This document shows positions 50,314 through 59,345 of a DNA stretch of 64,000 bases, one piece after another. Source of the stretch: Emiliania huxleyi CCMP1516. Taxonomy: Eukaryota; Haptophyta; Isochrysidales; Noelaerhabdaceae. The notes beneath the pieces are model-generated. The model worked only from the letters and a program-made list of their open reading frames with translations, searched no databases and was not told the origin of the DNA. Location: assembly GCF_000372725.1 (NCBI RefSeq), contig NW_005197803.1, positions 379,724-443,723 on the forward strand, given 5' to 3'. The first letter of the stretch is position 1; every line of letters starts with the position of its first letter. The position numbers and the translations under genes were made by a program.

Positions 50314-50774
50314 GATGCCGCAAGCATTGAGTAGAGCCCGTGCAACGCGCATGCACGAGCGAGGCCCCGACGGGCAGTGGTGGGGTCTGGCAGGTGGCAG
50401 AGCGGGTGGCTGCCGCACGGCGCAAGGCTCAGTCGGCTTCTACGACATGGCTCAGTGGGCGACGACCCACAAGGAGTGCCGCAAGCTGTGCTCCGAGAAG
50501 ATGCACTGCCTGGCGTTCGAGTTTGCCTCGTTTCCGTCGGGCTACACGAGATGCGAATTGTGCGCCGGCTCTCACCACCCTCTCGCTCGCTGCTCTCTCG
50601 CGCACTGCTCTCCGCTCGCCGCTCTTCGCCTCTCCCAACGCTCTCTCGCTCGCTGCTGTCGCCTCCTCTGTCGCCCACTCCTCCCAACCCTCCGGTCGAT
50701 CGCAGGCACCGCATCGCTCCAACGCACAGCTTCCCGGTCGACGGCTACCTCTGCTGGCTCAAGATCCCTCCAAT

Positions 50775-50813
<39 letters not shown>

Positions 50814-50908
50814 CAGCCCGCCGCCAAGCCCTAGCCCTCCACCGCCAGCGCCGCTGCAGCCGCCTGCGCCGCCAGCGACCCCGCCGCCGCCGCCACTGCC
50901 GCCTCCGC

Positions 50909-50947
<39 letters not shown>

Positions 50948-51078
50948 TGCCTCTGCTGCCGCCGCCGGCCACGCCGCCTCCACCCTCGCCCTCGCCACCT
51001 CCGCCGCACCCCCCGCCCCCGCCCTCGCCCTCGCCGCCGCCTCCCTCGCCTCAGCCGCCGCCGCTCCCGCCGCCGCCG
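50314..51078 (+). CDS. Cys-rich (PAN-like) plus polyproline SPPPP protein, cut by gap
   Basis: Exon 1 (from about 50314, MPQALSRARATRMHERGPDG) ends near a gaatt/gtgcgcc donor at 50560. It contains GSVGFYDMAQWATTHKECRK then LCSEKMHCLAFEFASFPSGY and TRCE, a cysteine pattern like PAN/apple domains. After an acceptor near 50730 the frame reads PVDGYLCWLKIPPISPPPPP and becomes over 100 residues of Pro with Ser, like the rod of pherophorins and other hydroxyproline-rich glycoproteins. The frame enters the 100-N gap. Such proteins are secreted, hydroxylated and glycosylated, so it is a plausible substrate class for the fusion enzyme at 14.6-20.4 kb. No signal peptide is visible, so the 5' end may be incomplete. 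Confidence 0.55.
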
Positions 51079-51178
51079 NNNNNNNNNNNNNNNNNNNNNN
51101 NNNNNNNNNNNNNNNNNNNNNNNNNNNNNNNNNNNNNNNNNNNNNNNNNNNNNNNNNNNNNNNNNNNNNNNNNNNNNN
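51079..51178. other. Assembly gap (100 N)
   Basis: Exactly 100 N inside polyproline-coding CCG repeats, probably a sequencing failure in GC-rich DNA. Confidence 0.99.
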
Positions 51179-51379
51179 GGAGGGGGGGGGGGGTCCCCCT
51201 CCCTTGGGGCGGGGCTGGCGGGTCAAGGCTAGGATTAGCCCGCTTGCCCGGCGGGTTTTGGCCCAGGGTTCCTCAGGGTGAAACTGTTCGGGAAGGCTGA
51301 CCTTACCCAGCCCTGGTCCGCCCGTCGGGGGACTGGTGGGGCCGGGGTTGAAGGCCCCTTGCCCTTCCGGGTGAGCTTG

Positions 51380-51575
51380 GGAAGATAGGGGGAGATAGGG
51401 GGAGATAGGGGGAGGTAGGGGGAGGTAGGGGGAGATATGCGCCGACCCTCCGCTGGAAGCTCGAGACTTTAGAACACGATTGAGTAGTGCGGTGTAGTAG
51501 TCGTAGTCGTCGTCGTCGTCGTCGTCGTCGTCGAAGTCGTAGTAGTAGTTGATTGCTATTATATAACTAAGTGGT
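51380..51575 (+). repeat. Decamer gataggggga and TCG/TAG triplet repeats
   Basis: Five units of gataggggga (51383-51436), then a tcg/tag triplet run (51495-51545). They probably lie in an intron upstream of the pentapeptide exon. Confidence 0.8.
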
Positions 51576-51588
51576 TGATCTTGATTAG

Positions 51589-52611
51589 GCGTCGACCTCT
51601 CCTACTCGAAGCTCGACTTCGTCGACTTTGCGTACGCCAGACTCGACGGCGCGCGGTTGTACAAGGCCACGCTCGTCGAGGCCATATCTCCCCATATCTC
51701 CCCATATCTCGCCATATCTCCCCATATCTCCCCCTACTAGGCCACGCTCGTCGAGGCCAGCTTCAGGGGCGCGTCCGCCGTGGGGGCGGACTTGCGCGAG
51801 GGCAGCTTCAAAGACGCCGACCTCACGGCGGCCAACTTCTCGGCCGCAAAGCTCGTCAAGGCGGACATCGTCGCAGCGAAGCTCAGCCGAGCGGACTTCT
51901 CGGGCGCCTCGCTGCAGCGCGCCACCCTCACCATGCTGCGCGACGCCGCCGGCCCCTCCTTCGCCGCGGCAGACATGCGAGGCGCCGTCCTCACCGACTC
52001 CGTCATGCCCGACGCGTCGTTCGCGCGCGCTGACCTCACCGGCGTCCGCCATCTAGCCCGCCATCCGTCCTCTCCTGTCTAGCGTCCACCCATACCGCGC
52101 CGGTGTGTCCCAGTCCGAGCTTGGCTGTTCTTCTCCCCTGTCTCGCTTCCCCTGTCTTGCTTGCTTGCCCGGTCGAGAGAAGTTTACCTCGCCTTTCCTC
52201 TTTCCCTCAGGCGTCCGCGTCGAGGACGTCACGCTGGAGCGCGCCGACTTTCGCGGCGCCGTCGGCCTGGGCAGCGTCTTTTGGCTCGACGCGAGGCTTC
52301 CTGGCAGCAACCTCGCCGGCACGAGGCTCGACGGCCTGTCCTTTGACGGACAGCTGCAGGGCGCCGACTTGCGAAACGCGAGCTTCCGGCACGCGACGAT
52401 GACCAGGCTGCAGGCGCAGCGGGTGCGCGCGTCCAACGCGGACTTCGACGGCGCGAAGCTGCGCGGCGCGAACTTTGACGGCGCGGACCTGACCAACGCG
52501 ACCTTTCTGGGCTCCGACCTGCTCGGCGCAACCTTCGTTGGCGCGACCTGCACGGCGGTGGCGTGGGCGCCCCAGAACCGCTATTCGACGTACTTTCGGA
52601 GCCCATGCTGA
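51589..52611 (+). CDS. Pentapeptide-repeat protein, 5' end not seen
   Basis: Three visible exons: 51589-51665, 51741-52041, 52211-52611, in consistent phase, reading VDLSYSKLDFVDFAYARLDG, ATLVEASFRGASAVGADLRE, FSAAKLVKADIVAAKLSRAD and, in the last exon, FDGAKLRGANFDGADLTNAT to a stop at 52611. Repeats of A(D/N)(L/F)xx build a right-handed quadrilateral beta helix. About 260 residues are visible; the start must lie upstream, perhaps across the gap, and a fusion to the Pro-rich gene cannot be excluded. Both internal introns are GC-AG with direct repeats: gccacgctcgtcgaggcca (19 bp) around the first and gcgtccgc (8 bp) around the second. The first intron is otherwise decamer satellite. Confidence 0.85.
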
Positions 52612-52898
52612 CTGCGTGTACTGCAGGGGACGCGCTGATCTCGTCTGGAGCGGGCGGCGGTGTGGGACCTTTACCAGCCGGGGGAGTGTGTGCTCCGATA
52701 AACCCTCCGGATCTTCGACAAAACTTGGACATTTCTTTTTTCAAAGTGCAAGGTGTGAATAAGAGGTTTATGATAGGGCTACTACGACGAACTATGCGAC
52801 AATCGACTGGGGAGCAGCCCCCCAGCACATCCCGCACAGAGACCTCGTAGTAACCCTACTAGTACCACCGATGCGATTGCTCAGTCAGTGACTGACAG
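52612..52898. other. Intergenic, nothing recognised
   Basis: No frame of note. A/T content rises near 52720-52770. Confidence 0.4.
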
Positions 52899-53631
52899 TC
52901 AGTCAGCAGCAGACTTTGACGATTGGTGGCCTCGCGCCCTCAGTCGCCCTCCTCTACTGACGGCCCTGCCCCAGCCCAGATGCCTCATCCAGGGTGGTGC
53001 AACCACTCGCGCAGGGAGAGGGAGACAGTCGGCGATCTGCGCCGCGCAGAGGAGCTCCGCCTCGTCTGCGTCGAGGACGTCCACCGCAGGGCTATCATAG
53101 CGCCATATGACGTACTGCCTGTTGTTCATTACTTCGCAGGTGCCAACGTCGAGGACAATCTCACTGGTGGCGGCTGCACTCCCGGCCGGCGGTAGGAGAG
53201 ATGAAGCTGATGTACTTGGCAGTGTACGGGGCCTTCCGGCGTGAACAGTGCCCCGGGACGAAAGAGGAGGCGACGTCTCTCTCGTCCACGAGCGCCTCGA
53301 TGTGCGCATCGACGGTGTAACCAGCTTTGAGAGACGGGAACGAACGGCGGTGAATCGCCGACAGGTGCGCCTTCGTTCCTACCACCACTCCCACCACCGC
53401 CAGCTCCGCCGTGGACCTTGCCGGGCCCTAAGATGATGTAGTACCGTGGAGCAGCTCGTCCGTGCCGTTGTTGTACTCTGCTGTGGCGCCAGCTCGGTGT
53501 ACAATACGGACGAAGACGGCCACAGCAACGGTGTAACCAGCGCGAGCAGGCAGCGCGAACCGCTGTGCCTCGGCGCGCCGGCCGCCGAAATCCTCGAGTT
53601 CTTTGGCATACCTGGGGTACGGGAACCCCAA
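52899..53631 (-). CDS. Possible fragmented gene, minus strand
   Basis: Several minus-strand pieces look coding: YPRYAKELEDFGGRRAEAQR with NNGTDELLHG (53631-53428), KAGYTVDAHIEALVDERDVA with KAPYTAKYISFISPTAG (53397-53190) and SEIVLDVGTCEVMNNRQYVI with DSPAVDVLDADEAELLCAAQ (53175-52899). They lie in different frames with plausible splice sites between. No domain is recognised. It abuts the dispersed repeat at 53640, which may have brought it here. Confidence 0.35.
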
Positions 53632-53639
53632 ACCCTAAT

Positions 53640-53805
53640 TTTTCTGAGCTTAGCCTTCGATGTTATGAAAACAAACGCAAGGCGGACACAGGCACATCGC
53701 TCTCTCGGTCCCACAGACATCCCGCACACCCGCCGCACACCCGCCGCCCCCGCGCGCGCCCCACCCCGGCCGGGAGAAAGGGGAGTGACAGTTTGGGATT
53801 GAAAG
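53640..53805 (-). repeat. Dispersed repeat, reverse copy of 42545-42705
   Basis: Reverse complement of the block described at 42545. The copy here has a duplicated ccgcacacccg and a diverged 3' edge. Confidence 0.8.
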
Positions 53806-54345
53806 CCGAGTACCTCGCACTCCATGTGCGAGAGCGCAGGGTAAATGTAAGCCGGATGGCTCACAGGCCACCTCTCTGCGGCGGGCCATCACTTTGATTC
53901 GCTGCTTTCGGATTCATAGCTCTTTCGCACGCCTTTATCCGTCACTCCCCCGAAGATTGGAGGTGTTGATTTATGCGAGCGCTAGATGGCGAAATTTTCT
54001 TCGCCTCCGGCGGGGCCGCTCGCCGCGGGGCTAGAGAGGGACTTTTGTCGATGTCGGCTAGAAGTGCTGCACCTTTTTGAGAATTTCACCCAGGGGTCCC
54101 GTACCACGCGGAATCGACCTTATCCAGTGCTCAAGTGCTCAACCGAAAACAACTCTCCGGGAAAGAATAAACAAAACAACTGCGGGAAAGAATTTTATAA
54201 CGCGCGCGCCGTGCGTCGTGCGTCCATCGTCTCACTCTCACATATCATTTGGGGCCTCTCTCTCTCTCTCCCTCTCCCTCTCTATCCGGTTCTGAGGTTG
54301 ATATCCTTTGGCCGCGTTGGGTAGCAAGGAGCGCTGCGACGGCAA

Positions 54346-54745
54346 ATGCAGGAGACCCTACTGTCGGCGCCCTCGAGGGCGCCGGCCGCTCCTGCGATCT
54401 CCACGCTCAAAGGCGCGCGAGGCATACTCTGCGGCAATCCGCTTTATTGCCTGCTCCCGACGACCGGTGTGGCGCTCATCCTGCAGTTCGTAAACGTCCC
54501 TGATGGTGCCGTGTTCGCAGTGGCCTCCGTGGCCCTCCTCCCCCTCGCGGGACTTCTGGGCGAGCTCACCGAGCAGGTTGCGCTTCATACGAGTGATACG
54601 CTCGGGGGTCTGCTGAACGCAACCATGGGGAACGCCACGGAGCTCATTGTCTCGTGCTTTGCGCTGCAGCGAGGCCTCCTGCGCGTGGTAATAGCGTCGC
54701 TGCTTGGGTCCATCCTGTCAAATCTGCTCTTAGTGCTTGGGGGGG
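54346..54745 (+). pseudogene. Ca2+/H+ antiporter (CAX) N-terminal fragment
   Basis: From ATG 54346 the frame reads MQETLLSAPSRAPAAPAIST then CGNPLYCLLPTTGVALILQF, VASVALLPLAGLLGELTEQV, ALHTSDTLGGLLNATMGNAT, ELIVSCFALQRGLLRVVIAS, LLGSILSNLLLVLG. GGLLNATMGNATELI and SLLGSILSNLLLVLG are the alpha-1 repeat hallmarks of CAX exchangers, which load Ca2+ into vacuoles using the proton gradient. Homology stops at about 54741. The continuation (VQRSLAGARHDCG) is unrelated, and no second alpha repeat is found in the next 4 kb. It is truncated or interrupted by later insertions. Relevant to a possible calcifying alga, but as it stands it cannot be a full exchanger. Confidence 0.7.
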
Positions 54746-55201
54746 TGCAGCGCTCGCTGGCTGGAGCTCGACACGATTGCGGCGCGGATGCGTCGCGATC
54801 TCGGCGATCCTAACCCGGACGCTTACCCTGTCACGCTGTTCTTGTCGAGGCCAGAGGGTCTGGGTGCGCGCGGGGCGGCCGCGGAGGCGGCGTTTAGGCG
54901 GCTCTCGATCAAGGAGCGTGACGAGGTGGTCGCGGCGCTCGTGGCGGAGTTCAAGGCGGGGGAGCGGGAGAGATTGAGCTGCTGGGACGCTGGGCGCGGT
55001 TCTGTTTGCGGTGTCCCATTCCCAGGGTGGGAGGATTGGGTGAGGGAGGGGCGGCTACTCCTCTGGGAGGAGGACCTGGAACGACCTGGAGGAGTTGCGG
55101 AGCGGTGCTGGCGGGGGAGGGGGCGGGAAGTCCCGCCACGAACGCCGGCGGGGGGCGCGGCGGGAGCGACGGGGGGGGGAGGGGATGGAGTCGGAAGATG
55201 A
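54746..55201 (+). CDS. Uncharacterised frame adjoining the CAX fragment
   Basis: A plus frame shifted relative to CAX reads RWLELDTIAARMRRDLGDPN then AYPVTLFLSRPEGLGARGAA, RRLSIKERDEVVAALVAEFK, PFPGWEDWVREGRLLLWEED and degrades into Gly/Arg. Composition is natural and helical for about 115 residues, so it may be an exon of another gene or part of an inserted element. No start codon of its own is clear except the ATG-less junction. Unrecognised. Confidence 0.35.
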   Translation, partial: CSARWLELDTIAARMRRDLGDPNPDAYPVTLFLSRPEGLGARGAAAEAAFRRLSIKERDEVVAALVAEFKAGERERLSCWDAGRGSVCGVPFPGWEDWVREGRLLLWEEDLERPGGVAERCWRGRGREVPPRTPAGGAAGATGGGGDGVGR

Positions 55202-55234
55202 TGGGGATGGTCCTCTCGGCGAGCACGGGCGAGC

Positions 55235-55420
55235 ACCACGGTGCTCGCGGATTCGACCATCCGCCTTCTGACTGCGAATCCGACGACGGCTTCTGTGAGG
55301 ATGACGGCTTCGATTAGAAGCCGTCGTCCGCGCTTTGCCTGTCTGTTGTGTGAATCGTGCGTGTGCGAGAGACTTTTGTTGTAAAATTCTAAATACTATG
55401 TTGTTTTGTCTAAATTCTAA
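55235..55420 (+). repeat. Hairpin repeat family, full copy
   Basis: Modules in order: gagcaccacggtgctcgcgg, attcgaccatccgccttctg, acgacggcttctgtgaggat, gacggcttcgattagaagcc, gtcgtccgcgctttgcctgt, gtgcgagagacttttgttgt. The central gacggcttc/gaagccgtc arms make a hairpin. Related copies: 57350-57470 (reverse), 47340-47420, 56525-56615 (reverse, 3' module only) and 728-785 (3' module only). Confidence 0.85.
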
Positions 55421-55564
55421 ATACTAAAAACTGCCCCGCCCGGCCCCCGCCCCCCGTCCCCCCCGCCCCCCCCCAAGTTGAAGTTCAAGAATTGAGGGAA
55501 GTCTTGAGGTCTAAGAGAGGTCTAACACAGGTCTAGAGCGGCATGTATCACGGGAACCCACTTT

Positions 55565-56422
55565 TCACGACCCATTCCCACCCACGCCAAGTGCCGCCCA
55601 CATCGCACCAGACAGCCGCCGCATCCAGATCCACACCCACTCCCCCTCTCCCTCTGTCGCCGACACGAAACTACTGGGCTCCGCAAATCGCACCCGCTGC
55701 CGCACCCTGGCGGCGGCGAGGACAGCCTCTGCCCTGGCGGCGGTGGTCGCATTCGCAGCGGCATTGCCGGCGGCGAGGCACCGGGCCGTGGCAGCGGTGG
55801 CGACGCCCCTGACCACCGCGACGACGCCGCGTGCCGTGCGCACCAGCGCAGCGGAGGGCCACGACGCGCGGTTGGGCGTACTGTGTCCGGCCTGACCCTG
55901 CGCGTCGGCGGCGGCCGCCCAGTGCTCGAAGCGCGGGGAGGGCGTGCGCCCCCGCGCCTCTTCAACAAGCGCGGATATCAGTTGGTCTCGTCCAAGGCGC
56001 TGCGCGGCGGCGACGAGCGGGCGTGGGATAGCGCCCTTTGGGTCGACCGCCGAGGAGAAGGTGACGTGCGTGCTCTCGCTTCCTGGCACGGCGGTGAAGG
56101 ACCAAGACGAGCGGACCAGCTCCGCCCTCACCACCCCTGGCTCTTGGGAAGGAAAGGCGGGATGCGATGTGGAGGAGCACGACGAGAAGAAGGAGCGCGA
56201 CCGCTCGTCGACCCGCTCGTCGCACGTGAGCACAAAGTCACGGTCAGTCAGAGGCCACGGCATCGGGTAAAGCTGGTGCGCCACAGTGCGGTTCCCAGCA
56301 TGGAGGAGCGTTTGCTCGGAGAGGCGCTCATTCCACTTGAGGTTGAGCGCCGGCTCGGCAAAGACGGAGAGGAGCGCCGCGATGCTGAGATCGACGGTGG
56401 CTGACGCAGAGACCTCGAGCAT
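55565..56422 (-). CDS. START-domain lipid-binding protein
   Basis: 285 residues in one exon from the ATG at 56422 (context ccaccATGc). The N-terminal 175 residues match a START domain: NLKWNERLSEQTLLHAGNRT, VAHQLYPMPWPLTDRDFVLT (the Y-P-W-PL-x-RDF motif), then AELVRSSWSFTAVPGSESTH, VTFSSAVDPKGAIPRPLVAA, the usual late strands and C-terminal helix. START domains bind sterols or phospholipids in a helix-grip pocket. The first strands of the fold are short, so an upstream exon may exist. The C-terminal 110 residues are Ala/Arg-rich and end WIWMRRLSGAMWAALGVGGN, a possible membrane-associating helix. A TATA-like acatatatcgg lies on the minus strand near 56495. Confidence 0.8.
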   Translation of the reverse strand: MLEVSASATVDLSIAALLSVFAEPALNLKWNERLSEQTLLHAGNRTVAHQLYPMPWPLTDRDFVLTCDERVDERSRSFFSSCSSTSHPAFPSQEPGVVRAELVRSSWSFTAVPGSESTHVTFSSAVDPKGAIPRPLVAAAQRLGRDQLISALVEEARGRTPSPRFEHWAAAADAQGQAGHSTPNRASWPSAALVRTARGVVAVVRGVATAATARCLAAGNAAANATTAARAEAVLAAARVRQRVRFAEPSSFVSATEGEGEWVWIWMRRLSGAMWAALGVGGNGS

Positions 56423-57000
56423 GGTGGATCGGGCTGGTCACCGCTGCTGGTGGTTGGGAGCGTTGGCCGATCAACGAGGCGGCCCCGGCCGATATATGTG
56501 ACAACTGTGTATCGTCAATCGCAAAAAGAATTTTTGCGCGCGATTCACACAACAGGCAAAGCGCGGAGAACAAAAAGAATTTTGAAACAAAACTCCCTTG
56601 CACGACACTCAAAGTTGCGGGTAGAGCCATGCCCGACTTTCGAAGGCGAGGCCTCTGCGACGAGTGCCAGCCGCGCTGCGGAGCCACGCCCTTCGAGCCG
56701 CGTCCCGTCGGCACCGTCCCTGAGTGTGTCTCGCCTTGGCGACACACACTCGACGAGGACAGTCCTGCTGACGAGAATGTGTCGCGCGCCGGCGACGGTT
56801 GCGGCGGGGTGGTTGCGCGTACGACGCGAAGATGGCACGACCACCGCCCTGCATCACAGACCGGGCAAGGAGGGGCCTGCTCCCGTTCCGCGAGGAACAG
56901 GAGCCCTCTCCCCCTCCCCCGGCATGAGCAGCTACGGGTGGAAGGCAGCCCCTTGAGTCGAGGGCGGCGCGACCATTGCGCTGACTCAAAGACCAGCTAG

Positions 57001-57215
<215 letters not shown>

Positions 57216-57274
57216 CGTGCGGTGTGTATATGTGTATGTGTATGTGTGTGCTGTGAGTCTCCCTTCTTGTTTCT

Positions 57275-57475
57275 ATCAACAACGAAGGCTAGATAAAAAG
57301 AATCTAGACAAAATTTTGCCAAGGCTCGCACTCGCACGATTCGCTCAACAGGCGAATCATGACGCTTCTAATAGAGGCCGATAGAAGCCGTCGTCCTCAC
57401 AGAAGCCGTCGTCGAAAGGGCAGTCAGGCGGATGGTCGAATCCGCGAGCACCACCCCCATTGACCATCCCCCTCG
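57275..57475 (-). repeat. Hairpin repeat family, reverse copy
   Basis: Reverse-complement modules of the 55235 copy: agaagccgtcgtcctcacag, aagccgtcgtcgaaagggca, ggcggatggtcgaatccgcg. The order is the same, with some spacing changes. Confidence 0.8.
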
Positions 57476-57619
57476 TCCGCCCCCTCCCTCCCCCCCTCCC
57501 CCCCCTTCGCTCCCGCCGCGCCTCCCGCCGTGGGCGTGCCAGCAGCGTCGACGCGGGCGGGCAGTGCAGCGGCAGACACCGGCGAACCAGCTGAGCAACA
57601 AACTTTCGCACGCTCAGCA

Positions 57620-57725
57620 CCTCGATGAGGTCACATGGACCACCAAGAATTGGCACGGCCTGCAGATGCAGCGCTTGTCTGTCGTCCTCCACACCGCCGT
57701 GGAGAGAGAAGAAGCTCCTTATCAG
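57620..57725 (+). repeat. Dispersed repeat shared with 490-590
   Basis: Copy 2 of the TWTTK(S/N)W block; see 490-790. The frame continues into an unrelated stretch here. Confidence 0.5.
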
Positions 57726-57904
57726 CTGGTCGGCCGCCATGTGGGCCTCCGGGCCTGCTGAGGCGGCGCGGCCGGTTGAGGCCGGGCTCGGCCCGGCCCG
57801 CGACGGCTGGCCGCCGACGAGCGCGCTCGCGCTGCTCGTCAAGATGGCGGCGGTGGCGATTGCGGCGACAAAAGTTCAGGCGTACAGCGCTCAGGCGCCT
57901 GTCG

Positions 57905-58045
57905 TCTTTCGTCTTTTGTCGCATTTCGCACACGCGCACGCCGCGCGACCCGCGTCGCTCCGCGAGGGCATGAGCCTTCCGCGATTCGAACCCGCAGCCA
58001 AAAGCTGCTCGCTCGAACCGCGGCCGACTCTGCCACCGCGGCCGC
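57905..58045 (-). repeat. tRNA-related SINE-like copy 2
   Basis: Reverse orientation: ccgcggtggcagagtcgg (A-box-like), ttttggctgcgggttcgaat (B-box-like), then ctcgcggagcgacgcggg shared with the copy at 7955-8100. Confidence 0.35.
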
Positions 58046-58734
58046 AGCTGCTGAGCTCTCCAGAAAACTGGTGCCTCATATGCTGCCTCCCTGCGGATGC
58101 TGCCGGCGAGCCTGGCGGTCCGCTGTACTACAAGGAAGTGCTGACTCGATTTCTACTCGAATTCTTCTACCCCCACGACTCGGAACGCGAATGTGACAGG
58201 ACCATCGGGTCCTTCAGCCTCCAAAGCGGGATCACCCGAGAGCAGCTGAGCCTGCCTCTGGCCTCGCCTCCCTCTCCTTCAGGCATTCGTGGCATCCTAT
58301 GGGTCGTCCAGAGTATCGACCTCTGGCGAGTCAGCCAGCCCCACTTTGAGGGCGCCATGAAGTACAGCGATCGCCAACTCGCTGGCCTCTCCGCAGGCCC
58401 CCCCGACCGCGTCGAACTCATCGGCGCGGGCTCTCTCGGCTACGGGACCGGCCCCAGCTTCGGCTGAGGGCTAACAAGCTGCCGAGCCCAAATCACTGTG
58501 AGAGTCGTGATTTCTTGTTGGTTAATAAAAATCTCTCCGCCGTGGGCCCGTGGCGTGGCAGACGGTGAACGAGCTAGCGTGCGGGGAGAGCGGCATTGTG
58601 CACGGTGCGGAATGCATTGCCGTTCTTAACGGAGTCGCTTAGGCGGCTCCGGCGGTGAGCCGGTGAGTGTGCCAGTCCGCGCCAGTCCGCGCCCTTGTCG
58701 TGCCAGTGTGCTGTGAGAGAGGCTTGTACCTCTA
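58046..58734 (+). other. Possible coding tail and repeat fragment
   Basis: A plus frame ends at 58467 with ENWCLICCLPADAAGEPGGP, EVLTRFLLEFFYPHDSEREC, GILWVVQSIDLWRVSQPHFE and could be a real but unrecognised 3' exon. Bases 58555-58690 are the VNELACG part of the 490-790 dispersed repeat. Confidence 0.35.
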
Positions 58735-59196
58735 GGCTAACCTCGAAATCTGCACCTTGGATGGCTGCGCTCCCTGTTTCACAGCCATCCGTGCTAAGGA
58801 TGGCTGGCATGCCTAGATCTCAGCCATACACTCCTACCCGATGGCTGGGATACAGGCATGCCAGCCATCCTTAACACGCATGGCTGCAATTGCAGGATCC
58901 TAGCCACTCCGCCCTACCAGCACACGCCATTTTGGCTGCCATCCAGCCAGTGCAGCCATCGGCCGGAGGATGGCTGCGCTGACGGGAACGCAGCCAAAAT
59001 GGCGCGTGTGCTGGGAGGGCGGAGTGGCCAGGATGCTTTAATTGCAACCATGTGAATTAAGGGTGGCTGGCATGCCTAGTTCTCAGCCATCCGGTAGGAG
59101 TGCATGGCTGAGATCTAGGCGTGCCAGCCATCTTTAGCACGGATGGCTGCGAAACAGGGAGCGCAGCCATCCAAGGTGCAGATTTCGAGGTTAGCC
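58735..59196. mobile_element. Foldback (long inverted repeat) element, 462 bp
   Basis: Starts ggctaacctcgaaatctgca and ends with its exact reverse complement. The arms of about 210 bp match along nearly all their length with scattered substitutions, and are themselves full of ggatggctg/cagccatcc motifs. Only a short loop near 58965 separates the arms. gtacc occurs on both flanks (58726, 59197). It has no coding capacity. It lies 150 bp upstream of the carrier ATG, i.e. in the promoter or 5' UTR. Confidence 0.9.
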
Positions 59197-59345
59197 GTAC
59201 CGCGAAGAATTCTCTCCTTCCTCTCCGCCGCCCCCGCCCCCGCGTGCCTCCGCCCCGCTCAGTTCCCACGCACAGCACTGCTTGGTTCCTCTCGACGACC
59301 AGCCAGCGAAAACTCGCCGTTGGCTCTCGCACAACGCCAACGAGC

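Noticed and set aside
57960-58035. tRNA-Lys on the minus strand
   Set aside because: A TTT anticodon loop can be drawn, but its 3' stem runs straight into the T-stem with no variable loop and the T-stem mismatches.
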